Shown: positions 24,134 through 34,730, counted from the first letter of the stretch. The stretch is 64,000 nt of DNA from Delphinus delphis (GCF_949987515.2 NC_082694.2:12207958-12271957); one strand, 5' to 3'. Program-made: numbers and translations. The notes: a model not told the origin generated them from the sequence alone.

Positions 24134-24530
24134 TTTTTCAGATTCTTTTCCCATATAGGTTATTACAAAATATTGAGTATAGTTCACTGTGCTATACAGT
24201 AGGTCCTCATTGGTTATCTATTTTATATATAGTAATGTGTATCTGTTACTCCCAAGTTCCTAATTTATCCCTCCCCTTTCCCCTTTGGTAACCATAAATT
24301 TGTTCTCTATGTCTGTGAGTCTATTTTTGTTTTGTAAATAAGTTTATTAGTATCATGTTTTAGGTTCCACATATAAGCGATATCGTAGGATGTTTGTCTT
24401 TCTCTGTCTGACTTCATGTAGTATGATAATCTCTAGGTCCATCCATGTTTGCTGCAAATGGCATTATTTCATACTTTTTTATGGCTGAGTAGTATTCCAT
24501 TGTGTATATATACCACATCTTCTTTATGTA
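24019..24530 (-). mobile_element. 5'-truncated L1 3' end (antisense)
   Basis: Reverse complement of the same L1 3' end: 'attggagtatagttgattta', 'gctatacagtaggtcctcat', 'tttaggttccacatataag', 'ggctgagtagtattccattg'. Contains a (TA)n stretch. The flanks carry related 15-bp motifs that may be its TSD. Confidence 0.85.
24086..24131. repeat. (TA)n microsatellite inside L1
   Basis: About 23 uninterrupted TA units, expanded from the short ATATAT tract found at this place in the L1 3' UTR (compare 36958-36980). Confidence 0.92.
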
Positions 24531-24547
24531 ATAAGGTAACTGATATC

Positions 24548-24912
24548 ATTTTTTATGATTTTTTTAAATTAATTAATGTATTATTTATTTTTGGTTGCAT
24601 TGGGTCGGTTGCTGTGCGCGGGCTTTCTCTAGTTGTGACGAGCGGGGGCTACTCTTCGTTGCTGTGCATGGGCTTCTCATTGCGGTGGCTTCTCTTGTTG
24701 TGGAGCATGGGCTCTAGATGTGCAGGCTTCAGTAGTTGCAGCACATGGGCTCAGCAGTTGTGGCTCTCCAGCTCTAGAGTGCAGGCTCAGTAGTTGTGGT
24801 GCATGGGCTTAGTTGCTGCACAGCATGTGGGATCTTCCCGGACTAGGGCTCGAACCCGTGTCCCCTGCATTGGCAGGCAGGTTCTTTAACCACTGTGCCA
24901 CCAGGGAAGCCT
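24548..24912 (-). mobile_element. Long CHR-type SINE (antisense)
   Basis: Reverse orientation: starts with a T/A-rich tail 'ttatttatttttggttgcat' and ends with 'ccactgtgccaccagggaag'. TSD GGTAACTGATAYC at 24535-24547 and 24913-24925. The open frame at 24449-24793 lies in SINE and L1 sequence and is not a gene. Confidence 0.92.
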
Positions 24913-25244
24913 GGTAACTGATACCTGAGTTCTTCAACTCTTCCTCCCAGAGCTTTAATCACCATTTTTCATCTTTTCAGAGATCATGACAGAAGGCAAA
25001 TGAAGGAAACATACTTCCTAAAGTGCTCACTTAAAAATTTTTCCAATTTGTTATCCATTTTCGCAGATTTTGAACATAACATCTTTTTGTTATTTGGGTT
25101 TATACTTAGATTCCTCTCAGAAATGCCCTTTTCTGTGGCTCTAGGATTCATGGCAGCCGTCGGCACCCACATACTGAATCCAGAGAGGCTCCTCTGTACC
25201 AGGCCCCTGAGAAAACACAGCACTGTTTCCAATCGAGATGCCTG

Positions 25245-25685
25245 CATACCTCTTCACCCTGGCCTCCTTCCCTCAGTGCTCTGGCACTCCAGCCTCCTTT
25301 CTGTCCTTGAAATACATTGACTCTCTGCTACCCCAGGACCTTTGCACGTCCATTGCTCTGCTATGTGCTCCTCCCTGGGTCTCCACAAGGCAGCTGCCCC
25401 TCACCACTCGGGCCTCACCCCCACGCACACACATCACCGTCAGTCACAGCCCATTATTCCACTCAGCTTCCTTTGTGGTGTTGGTGATTGTTTTGGTAGC
25501 TCTTAATCAAAATTAACTTACCCTGTGTATTTTTGGGTTAGCAACTCAGCATCTTGCTCCCTTGTAGAATGTAAATTCTGTCCTGGCAGGAACCTTGACC
25601 ATCCCCTTTTCAGCCATGCGATGATAACAGTGCCCAACACCTAATGATCCTTGTGCAAATATTTGTTCGAATGAATTGTACTGAA
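25245..25685 (+). repeat. L2 LINE 3' end
   Basis: 'ccaggacctttgcacgtcca', 'ttgctctgctatgtgctcct', 'tgtagaatgtaaattctgtc', 'aacagtgcccaacacctaat' and a terminal 'gttcgaatgaattg' follow the L2 order. Confidence 0.7.
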
Positions 25686-26364
25686 TCCAATTGAAATGAC
25701 TTGAAAGGAAATTCATGAAACTATTAAAAGGTGGATATATTTTGGCTTGACCTGAGGGATCGTTCAAGAGAAACGAAGATGTTAAATTAAGTGCTTGACA
25801 TGAATTGCTCTGGATTTGCAGCTAGAAAGGAACTTTCTACTAAAGCTGGATTCGACAAAGGAAGTGGAGGGATCCATCTACCTCCTCTCCTTGCCTTCAC
25901 TCAGCGCCTCATGCATTTGGCCGAAAAGCATTGGAAGATGCCCTGAGGCCAGCTGCCTGCCAGGGGCCAGGAATGGGATGAGGGGGACCCCCTATTCCCG
26001 TTTCCAAGACACTTGCCATCTGAACCCGTGGTAAGTGCAAAGGCAAGAATACGCACCTGAGGGCCTTTGGAGCAAAGAGCGGAACAGGTCACCAGAGACC
26101 GAGCTCCACAGAGGTATCATGAGGTGACTGGACGGTACGAGCTACAGGTAGGCATCCAGGGACCAACTTTGAAGGAAAGGCACAAGCAGCGGCAGAGTTC
26201 ATGTGCAAAGATCCAGGCAAGGAGAAAACCGGCCAGGAAGCAGGGGACCAGGAGCCCAGCATCCAGAGGGGGTGGGTGGCCTGTGCGACCTACACAGTGC
26301 CTGTCAGCCCCGGGGGGGGCCAGCCCTTCCCTGTAGAGTTGTTGTCATCGTTCGTAAGAAGAAC
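25686..26364. other. Unique sequence, no gene recognised
   Basis: Nothing identifiable. Small frames of 60-90 codons on both strands lack known domains. Confidence 0.35.
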
Positions 26365-26575
26365 AGTCAGCATTTAGTGAATGCTTACTTTTGTCAGTTG
26401 CCTTGGTGACACATTACGTATGTTTAATCTGTCACAGCCATGTGACGATGTGGGGACTATTATTCTCTCTACTGGATCTGTGTGGAACGACAGCTTTGTC
26501 AGCGTGGCTGGCTTTCCCGAGGTTACAGGGCTAAGTGGCAGGGCTGGGCCAGAGCTCAGGGTCTGTCTTCTCGGG
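26365..26575 (-). repeat. MIR SINE (antisense)
   Basis: 'tggggactattattctctct', 'ggttacagggctaagtggca' and 'gggctgggccagagctcagg' match reverse MIR. Confidence 0.6.
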
Positions 26576-26861
26576 ATGTGTCAGAGGACCTGGACCACTC
26601 AGCAAGCTCACAGATCCACCAACACTGCCCTCGGGCTCTCCCACATCAGCCCCTGTCTCTGGGCCCAGGCCCGGCCTGGCCTGACATTGACATAACTGCA
26701 TAGGGAGCTCTGGACTGGTTTCGGGTGAGAACAGCACATGAAAGAAAGATGGGGACAGGGAGAGCACACAATCAAAGAGAAGGAAAACTGGATAGGCGGA
26801 GCGCCTGGAAACTCAAAAGCCCAGATTGAGCGTGGTAGAAATGCTAAGCACAGGAGAAAAG

Positions 26862-27077
26862 GGTTTGGTTTGGGGGGTTTGTTGGTTGGGTTTTTTGGCT
26901 TTGTGTTTTTTGGGTTTTTTTTTGCTTTTGTTGCTTTTTGTTTGTTTTTTGTTTGTTTTTGTCTTTGTTTGTTTGGGGTTGTTTTGACCGTGCCACACAG
27001 CTTGTGGGATCTTAGTTCCCTGACCAGAGATCGAAAGCACCAAGTCTTAACCACTGGACTGCCAGGGAGTTCCCTTA
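26862..27077 (-). mobile_element. CHR-type SINE with expanded GTTT tail (antisense)
   Basis: The right end reads 'accactggactgccagggag' (reverse of the SINE head) and 'ggatcttagttccctgacca' lies in the body. The left end is a 100-bp G/T tract that is the old A-rich tail. No TSD could be fixed. Confidence 0.82.
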
Positions 27078-28373
27078 TTTTGTTTTTTAAATCATTTATT
27101 TGTAGCAATGCTGTGAAACATATACCATCGCCTACTATCTGTGAATCTCAAAGAAACATCAAAAATTGTTTAGATGCTTGTGAGTGGCCTCTGGCATCCA
27201 TAAGACAAGACTTTCACTAGATAAGGCATGTGACCCCCACGACTGGAAACTTCTCTACTGCAGACTCCGGATGGAAGGAGAGGCATAGGGACATAGAGTG
27301 AAGAGCTGGGAACATCAATAACAGAGGCCACAAGAGGACAGGGAGTGGGAAAGACAGGGAAAGTTCTCCTCCCGTACCTGTGAACCAGCTCTGTATGCTC
27401 TCAAAAGAGCCTGAGTTGCCCCCCTCGCGAAAACCAGAGTGTGGAAAGTCAGACCCAAATCCTGGTCTGAAGCAAGAGGAATTTGGGAATATAGAGAAGG
27501 GCTACAAAAGAGTGGCCAACAGATGAAACCAAGTGACAAAAGGCAAGATAGAAACAAAAGTGAATTCTGCAGAAGGCCGAGAACGGTTTGCAAGTACATG
27601 ACGGTGAAAAACAGCTTTTCCGATTTCTAGCAAATAATTTTTTAAACATGTGAATTTCACAACTCAGATGGTAGTGGTTCAGATGACAAGATACGCACTG
27701 GACCACAGCAGTTTACGAGGCCACAGAGGACACCGGAGCCTCTCCTTTACGGAGGACCCTCGAGGGAGAGCTGAGCTGACACCTGGCTGGGCTTGGCGGT
27801 GGTTTTGCTGAAGCCCCAGAGATAAACGAGGGAGCGAAAGCAGGGACACTCCTAACTCCAAGTGCCCTTGTGCAGAGAGAGATAAATGGGCCGTCCATTT
27901 TGAGATCCAAAGGGCAATGCAGAGGAAAGCAACCTATGTGATGGAATTCCACCACAGAAAACCCCTGAGAGGCACAGGGAGGAGCGGATAGCACATGCTC
28001 AAGTAAGAAAAAAAAATGGAAATAGATGAGTATGTTGTAGGAAAACCATTGAGCCCAAAGGTTTCATAGGTCATTGTCAAAGACCTAGTGTTCATATTGG
28101 GTAGAAATGCTCATTATGAAAAACAAACAAACAAAATAAAGCATTTTATGATGAGATGTCTGACACCTGATGTCTGAATTACAAAATAAAATGATTGGTA
28201 GGTACATTTTTAAAAGATAGAAGTTAAATCTCTGGGTAGAAGGGTTATGGGAGATTTTTATTTGTTTTCAAACTTTTCTTGGAGGAGTGTGCAGTAGATT
28301 CATAACCGTAGAGAGACAGGAAGAGGGTATTTTAAAAGAAAAGTAAACATCATAGGTACTCAGGCCATCTACT
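27078..28373. other. Unique sequence, no gene recognised
   Basis: A weak L1 3' UTR-like motif ('aatctctgggtagaagggtt') lies at about 28227. Otherwise nothing named. Confidence 0.35.
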
Positions 28374-28389
28374 TCACATTCTAATTTTT
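28374..28389. repeat. Left TSD of PEMT retrocopy
   Basis: Identical 16-bp copy of 29255-29270. The reverse-strand target begins AAAAATTAGAATG, compatible with L1 endonuclease cleavage at an A/T-rich site. Confidence 0.88.
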
Positions 28390-29254
28390 TTTTTTTTGCC
28401 AAGAACAGCTTTTACAATTTTAATTGTTTTAAAAAATCAAAAGAATATTTTGTGACTCGTGAAAATTACGTGAAATTCTAATTTCGGTGTCCATGAACAA
28501 GGCAGTGGGGCCCCCAGCCACGGCCATTCCTTCACCTGCCTGCAGCCCGGGGACCTCCCACTCTTGTAATAGGGAGTTTACCGACCCCTGTTCTAGGAAG
28601 GGGACCCTGACCAGTGCCCTGGGCTCCACGGTGGCACGAGAGCTGACCCATCGCCCAGGCGGCACAGAGGGAGCCCGGGACTTACATGATGGCCCAGCCC
28701 AGGTAGTCGGCTGTGCTGCCCCAGTACATGGGGTTGTCCAGGACGCTGAACGGGAACGTGGTCACTCTGGCCTCCTTCAGGATCCCGAAATAGTCGCCTA
28801 GGCAGGTCCCCGTGAAGCCCAGAGCCAGGAAACTGGAAAGGACAAACACGCCGCCCACTCCCAGGAGTGCCAGGCCCACGCGGTAGGCCGAGGGGTTGTC
28901 CAGGCTCTGGCTCAGCATGGCCTGCGTGGAGCGAAGCACGTTGAGAAGCAGGATGGTGCCGCCCAGCGTGCAGCAGGCCGGGGCGGGGGGGACCCGAAGG
29001 CCCCACTCGGCTCTCGGGTCTTAGGTTCCCATCTCGCGACCACATTCCAGAAGAGCGGATTGAAAGCGATGGTGAGGACTGCAGCCACAAAGTGGGGTTC
29101 TGAGGGGTCCACGTAGCCCAGCAGCCGGGTCATAACGCAGAGGTCTGCCGGGGCTGCCCTCACTGTCCCCTGGGAGATGAGAGCCGCGCAGCACAATAAA
29201 GGGTTACAGCTTGATGCCGGCTTGGATGGCAAAACGGGGCACACTGCCCTGGAA
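28390..29254 (-). pseudogene. PEMT: PEMT retrocopy (phosphatidylethanolamine N-methyltransferase)
   Basis: PEMT makes phosphatidylcholine in the ER and mitochondria-associated membranes by three SAM-dependent methylations of phosphatidylethanolamine. Here the minus strand carries a degenerate copy. The start ATG is at 29133 ([10 protein letters not shown]), preceded by a stretch like the upstream coding exon (ADLCV). Frame 1 runs to the AFGS motif. A frameshift falls at a C/G-rich run near 28980-28993. A second frame then runs through MLSQSLDN, a GVG motif matching the family's GxG SAM-binding site, and [18 protein letters not shown]. The copy stops being PEMT-like at 28686, where GTAAGT follows. 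The last ~43 residues of the ~199-residue form, with the second SAM motif (EE), are absent. Introns upstream are missing, a 13-base T run (28385-28397) is the poly(A) tail, and a 16-bp TSD (TCACATTCTAATTTTT) flanks it at 28374-28389 and 29255-29270. These point to L1-mediated retroposition. Not expected to make an enzyme. Confidence 0.93.
28400..28600 (-). repeat. MER5-like hAT fragment in the retrocopy 3' end
   Basis: On the minus strand, 'ggggtcggtaaactccctat', 'gaatggccgtggctgg', 'gttcatggacaccgaaatta' and 'cttttgattttttaaaac' resemble the MER5A type of hAT-Charlie element. It lies inside what appears to be retained PEMT intron. An ATTAAA poly(A) signal variant is found 21 bases before the tail. 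Confidence 0.5.
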
Positions 29255-29270
29255 TCACATTCTAATTTTT
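29255..29270. repeat. Right TSD of PEMT retrocopy
   Basis: Matches 28374-28389 exactly. It sets the 5' end of the retroposed transcript at 29254. Confidence 0.88.
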
Positions 29271-30014
29271 AATGGTCTCCCAATTATATCAGTTCTTAGA
29301 CACTGGGCTCTCTCGGGCGATAGGACATTTCCTAAGCTGGGCCTGGTTCTCCTGAGAAGCTGCAGCAGCCCAGCAGCAAAGCCAGGCCTCCCAAAGGTGC
29401 CTGGCCATGTCTCTGGCCTCAGATCCCTGCTGTGGACGCCAATGTCTAACAGTTTGTTTTCCAAGCCAAGGCGCCTTCTCAGGAGTGGGCTCGTTGCCAC
29501 CCTGGCTGGAAAGAAGTCCTGTCCGGCCTGAGCCATTCAACTCGGACACTGGCCTCCAGCCAATGTCTGTCCCATGAGCCCAGGGGCTGCCAGTCTGCTG
29601 GGTCAGGAAGCCGAGGGTCAGCGGGCGGAAGTCTGGAGCACACACAAGCTCGCTCCAAGGTCCTCTCATTCTCCCAGTGTTTACAGTTCTCTCTCAAGAC
29701 AGAGTGCTTTCCTAAATAAAATTAATGATGGCAGCAAAAGTGAAAAACAAACTCCCTCTCTTTCCTTCCCACAGACACCGAGAATTTGAAGGTTCCATGA
29801 GAAGTGGGTGGCCCAGCCTGAGAGCAGGGATGGCCGGGAGGGAGGGATCAGAGCCCCCCTCTCCGCCAACGGTGATTCATGGTCATTGCATTTCCCACAA
29901 TGTAAAGGAACACGGCCTCCTGTCAAATGAGGACTTCCGTGCCTGAAGATCGAAAAACAAAAATGTGTTTGGAAATTCCAAGTCCGATGGGTAAAGTGTT
30001 GGGGCCGTTACAGA
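29271..30014. other. Unique sequence flanking the retrocopy
   Basis: Overlapping frames on both strands with no recognised domain. No repeat named. Confidence 0.35.
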
Positions 30015-30141
30015 CCTATGTCTCCACCTGGCTCAAGCCTTTCCTCTGTCTGGCCTTGAACTAGTTCTATCACCTCTCTGAGCGCAATTTCCATCTCTAT
30101 AAAGTAAGGGTAATAATACTAACCTAAGCAGGGTTGGGTGA
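30015..30141 (+). repeat. MIR SINE, 5' part
   Basis: 'gccttgaactagttctatca', 'cctctctgagcgcaatttcc' and 'aaagtaagggtaataatact' fit MIR. The element resumes at 30432 after an L1 insertion. Confidence 0.7.
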
Positions 30142-30430
30142 AAGGGGGGAGGGGTGGGCGGGATGAATTGGGAGATTGGGATTGTCATATATACACTATT
30201 GATACTATGTATAAAATAGGTAACTAATGAGAACCCGTTGTATAGCACAGGGAACTCTGCTCAGTGCTCTGTGATGACCTAAATGGGAAGGAAATCCAAA
30301 AAAGAGGAGCTATAGGTATACGTATAGCTGATTCACTTTGCTGTATAGCAGAAACTAACACAACATTGTAAAGCAGCTGTACTCCAATAAAAATTAATAA
30401 TTAAAAAAAAAGAAAAGGAGAAAAAAAAGA
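30142..30430 (+). mobile_element. 5'-truncated L1 3' end inserted in MIR
   Basis: L1 3' UTR motifs 'gaattgggagattgggattg', 'tatagcacagggaactctgc', 'ctttgctgtatagcagaaac' and 'tactccaataaaaattaata' precede an A-rich tail. The short TSD TTGGGTGA occurs at 30134-30141 and 30435-30442. Confidence 0.85.
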
Positions 30431-30431
30431 A

Positions 30432-30500
30432 GGCTTGGGTGAGAATTAAATACATAGCACATTAACTGGCATATTGTATGCCCTCAATGTTTGGTGGTTA
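30432..30500 (+). repeat. MIR SINE, 3' part
   Basis: 'gtgagaattaaatacatagc' and 'ctcaatgtttggtggttatt' complete the MIR started at 30015. Confidence 0.65.
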
Positions 30501-30628
30501 TTATTATTATCATACACTTTTCCAATGGTGAATGTTGGGAAAATGAGGCTTTCTCACCAGGGGAGAGTGGGACACAAGGGCAGGGGTTAGCATGAATGAT
30601 ACCTGCCCTCCTGACTGCCCATGTAGAG

Positions 30629-31222
30629 CAGCAGTTCCCAACCTTTCTGGCACCAGGGACCGGTTTCATGGAAGACAATTTTTCCACGGACCACGGTGGG
30701 GAGATGGTTTCTGGATGATTCACTCGCATTACATTTATTGTGCACTTTATTTCTATTATTATTACATTGTAATATATAACGAAATAATTATACAACTCAC
30801 CATGATGCAGAATTGGTGGGAGCCCCGAGCTTGTTTCCACTTGCCACTCACTGATAGGGTTTTGATGTGAGTCTGCAAGCAGTTGATTTATCATGGTCTC
30901 TGTGCAGTCAAACCTCTCTGCTAATGATAACCTGTATTTGCAGCCGCTCTCCGGCGCTAGCATCACCGCCTCAGCTCCACCGCAGATAGCCAGGCATTAG
31001 ATTCTCATAAGGAGCGCGCAACCTAGATCCCTCGCATGCGCAGTTCACGGTAGGGTTCGCGCTCCTATGAGAATCCAATGCCGCCGCTGATCTGACAGGA
31101 GGTAGAGCTCAGGCAGTAATGCGAGTGATGGGGAGCGGCTGCAAATCAGATGAAGCTTCGCTCACTCGCCCGCTGCTCACCTCCTACTGTGCAGCCCGGT
31201 TCCTAAGAGGCCGCGGACCTCT
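30629..31222. repeat. hAT-Charlie-type DNA transposon fossil
   Basis: Starts with a hAT-like end 'cagcagttcccaacctttct' and 'caccagggaccggtttcatg'. It continues with 'ttattgtgcactttatttct', then an internal hairpin at 30994-31081, and ends 'gtgcagcccggttcctaaga' before the far terminal repeat is lost. No transposase is readable, so this is a non-autonomous copy. Exact family name uncertain. Confidence 0.75.
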
Positions 31223-31399
31223 GATATAGAGGACCTTGGAAGGAAAACCAGCCAGTAACCACCGTCTCAGATCATGCCTGTCATGGGATAGTGATGTGGG
31301 CACTGGAATGGGAGTTGGGAAAGTCATGTCACCTCAGACGCTCTTCATTGAGGACACAGCATGTGCCAGATACACTATAGAAGCTAGAATAGCAATAGG

Positions 31400-31475
31400 G
31401 TCATCTTGGACAAGTCACTTATTATATATGAGGCTCAGCTTCCTCATTTCTAAAGTCAGGACCAAAACATGAGGT
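31400..31475 (+). repeat. MIR fragment
   Basis: 'cttggacaagtcacttatta' and 'cagcttcctcatttctaaag' match the MIR core. Confidence 0.6.
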
Positions 31476-33884
31476 GCTGAAAATAAAAATTCATCGTGAA
31501 CCGTCAAGTGGCTCTCCAATACGCTGCAGTAGAACTTTCCACACAACTGCGTTCTAAGTTGACACCCTATAAACCACATGTGCAGCTTTTCAAGGGACCC
31601 TGGAAACGTATGGATGCCGACTCAATGATAAAGTATGTCATCAGGGATGCAGATGGAAAGGCACCTGGAAGGTCCATACCTTTGCAGTTGGAGATTCAAC
31701 TAATGTTTCTTAAACACAAAGCAGGAGCCAGCACCCTACTTGGAGCTTTGGATCCCCTGGGTCTGATGCAGAGAGACAGACTATGCAGTACAAGCCCACA
31801 TAGGAAGTCAAACGCAAGTGAAGAAACTCCCTATGTGGGAAATCATACTAGTCAGAGAAAAGTGGTGGGGTTAACCGCCACTCAACTAGTGATATAACAC
31901 TTGATAAATGTCTTATGATCTCTCGGTGCACTTCCTCTTAGCTGAAGGGCGCTAGACCCATCTTTAACGTATCATGCACATTTGTGATGTCGTTGAATGC
32001 AGAGGGTTTGCAAATAATGACCTGACTCAAAAGAAAAGGTCAAAATCCAACCTAATGAATTCCAAGAGGACTTGTACAGATTGCTTAGCGTGTAAGAAAC
32101 TGATTTCCATATGTATCTTGTAGAAAAAAATTAATTCTACAATCCTGTTGCTTCTAATTATGATTCAAAATTCAGAAACTGTAAAAAAGTTAACAGTTCA
32201 ACTACATTTCAAAACGATAACAACAACTTTTTCATGGTAAAAAATAATAATAACATGGACAAACTAGGATATAAATGCAATTAATAACAAATAATGAGGA
32301 GGGTTTTTTTAAGGTTATAGTAAGAAAAGAAAACATGAATAGGAAGAAGGGAGGAGAGGAAGAGGGAGAAATTGAGTCATGTGGGTTACAGATTCAGTAA
32401 GGTACAATAACTTTTTCCTGAGATGACACGGTGTCATGACGCCCACTGGGACAGATCCAGAAGGGGACCGTGGCTAGGGCATGAAGTCACAAAGGTCATC
32501 TCTTGTCAAAATGCCAAAGACTGACTCCATTGCCCATGACTTCCAGACTAGGGAACTAGCAGGACAGAGTTCCATCTACTAAGGAAGACTAAGCTAAGCA
32601 GGGTAAGAAAGCAATGATGAATAACTGCCCCTCTTATGAGCTAGAAATGCAAAGGCAGTTAAGACCCTGTTCTCCCCAACTAGGAGAAACGAGGGGCCAG
32701 CCACAGGACCAGGAATTTCAATCCAATACGGTGAGAACAGGGGTCAGTTGTGCAGTGGGACCAAAGGGGCACAGAGAGGTATCCAGCCCTGTGGTGGTGA
32801 TGGGGAATCAGGAGATGCTCCCTGGAAGAAGCAGCATTGGAGCTCTGAAGGACGTAGAAGACAAGGGTGTGTTTGGAGGGCAGGAGCCTCAAAGGAGACA
32901 GCTCTTCTCCTGACTCCTCCCATTTGCTGGGTGTAAAGTGAGCTGTCCGGGCCTGGATAGCACTTTTCCAGGTGATTCAGAAAGTTCAGGCAGGTTTGAC
33001 CTGAAGCAGGTTGGATGGAGCCTGAGAGGGGGTTGTGAGGCTGCTATTCCGTCCAACTCAGCCTACATAGCCTCCATACCACCGACGTGCCCTTCCCAGC
33101 ATTGCACCAGCCAGACCTAGGATTGATGAGAACCCAGCAAGGACACAGCAGCTTGGGGGGGGGACGTGGGCAGAAGACTGTGGAGAGACTCACCAGCTGC
33201 CCCGGGGAACTGGTCGCCATCTGTAAGGTGACACAATGCTAAATCATTTCTGGAACTCTTGCTGTCTAAATGCAAAGTCCTCTTTTTCTATGATTTTAAT
33301 CTCCAAGAACAACCAACACTGACAACTGCTTTTCCTTTCAACATGCGTGAAATGATGTGTGTGCATGACCACGGACCCCATCCAAAGACATGGGGAAATC
33401 AGGGGAGGTTTTTTTTTTAACACAATAGTTTGGGGGAAAAAGCATTCCTTGCTTAGGAGAACTATTTTCAAGCACTTGAGAGGTGATGAACAGCTGCTAT
33501 TAAGTCACTTTAGCTTCTCATAGAATCGGTGAGCAGAGAGAGAGGCAGGAGGTCTCGGAAAGGCTGGGAGCCTGGAGTCAGGCAGCCTCCTTTCAGGGGC
33601 AGTGATCTGGGAAATGACACGCAGCTCCCAGGATCCCATGTCCTCCTGTGTCAGTCAGGGATGTCAACATAGGATACTGTAACACACACTATCATGCCAA
33701 CAAGCTCCGATGAGTTTCCCTAACACATTTATGTTTGTGTACCGTTTATAACTGTGTATTTCATTATTCAGAAAAGTATTTACACTGATCATATTACTGT
33801 TGCTATTAAATAAAACGTACAGTTATTTTAGGACTTCTAATTCTACAACATATTAATTGATTTCCACGGAGGTTTTTTGAGGGT
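31476..33884. other. Unique sequence, no gene recognised
   Basis: The 133-codon frame at 31496-31897 (+) begins Met-Asn-Arg-Gln-Val and matches no family I know. It lacks a plausible promoter or splice sites that I could place. A T run at 33411-33418 is the only low-complexity element. Confidence 0.35.
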
Positions 33885-33965
33885 CAAATGAGAAATTGTG
33901 TGTCCAGGGCCTGGCACTTTGCCAACATCTAATAAACGTGCTTTGTTACTATTAGTAGTAGTCAT
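33885..33965 (+). repeat. MIR fragment
   Basis: 'gtcaaatgagaaattgtgtg', 'gggcctggcactttgccaac' and 'taataaacgtgctttg' are the MIR 3' region. Confidence 0.65.
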
Positions 33966-34429
33966 ATTATCATTGTTGTTATTATAATTTAAGAATTATT
34001 TCTGAGATGAGCTGCATATAAATTAAAGAGCATTACAATTGATTTCTTCAAAAATATTCTAAGTTTCAGAAACCTTTTTGACAACCCAATCGGCCCTTTC
34101 CTCAAACACCCCAAATGCTCTCTCTCTACTTACACATTCTGTAAACACAGGGCCTCGCTCCATTCACACCTCTGCTCATTCCAAGCTGCTGATAAGGATC
34201 CAGGCTTTGTTTCCTCAGCTCCACGTCCACAGCAAAGGCGTCTGCAGACCACCCGAGGGACAAAAGCCGTTGGCAGGAGCACTCAGGTCCACCCTGGGCC
34301 GTCTCAGGATGCCTTCTGTTGAAATGTGGGCTGCCTGTGGCTGGGCTGGGCACCGTGCTACCCTACTGGGTACCCGACTTGGGCCTGGTTTCTACATGGG
34401 AAAGTCAGAGACGACACCCATCCTCTAAA

Positions 34430-34640
34430 CCTGCCACGGGCCAGGCACTGCCCTAAAGCACTTCACAGAGATTAACCAGCTCAGTGAGGTCAACACAGTT
34501 ATCCTCCCTATTTATAAGTTGGGAAAGAGAGACACAGAGAAGTTAAGTAACTTGCCCAGTATCACACAGCTTTTGAACAGCAGAGCTTGGTCTCGAACGG
34601 GTCTAAAGGTTCCAGTTCCAAATCTCTGCCCCATGCTGAC
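34430..34640 (-). repeat. MIR SINE (antisense)
   Basis: Nearly full length: 'gggccaggcactgccctaaa', 'gacacagagaagttaagtaa', 'cttgcccagtatcacacagc' and 'cagcagagcttggtctcgaa'. Confidence 0.85.
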
Positions 34641-34730
34641 CGCAGGAACCAGGGGGATCACAGCAGAGGCAGAAAGAGAGACGACAGAACTGGGGATCCT
34701 GGTGGGGAGAGTTAGAAAGATACCGAGTAG

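Noticed and set aside
26738..27220. Hydrophobic Phe/Gly/Val-rich 160-codon frame resembling a membrane protein
   Set aside because: The apparent membrane segment is the G/T-rich tail of an antisense SINE.
28593..29090. 165-codon minus-strand frame as a separate gene
   Set aside because: It is the third, wrong reading frame of the PEMT retrocopy.
28374..29270. Genuine multi-exon PEMT gene
   Set aside because: Several PEMT exons are fused without introns and the unit has a poly(A) tail and TSD, so it is a retrocopy even though a donor-like GTAAGT remains at its end.
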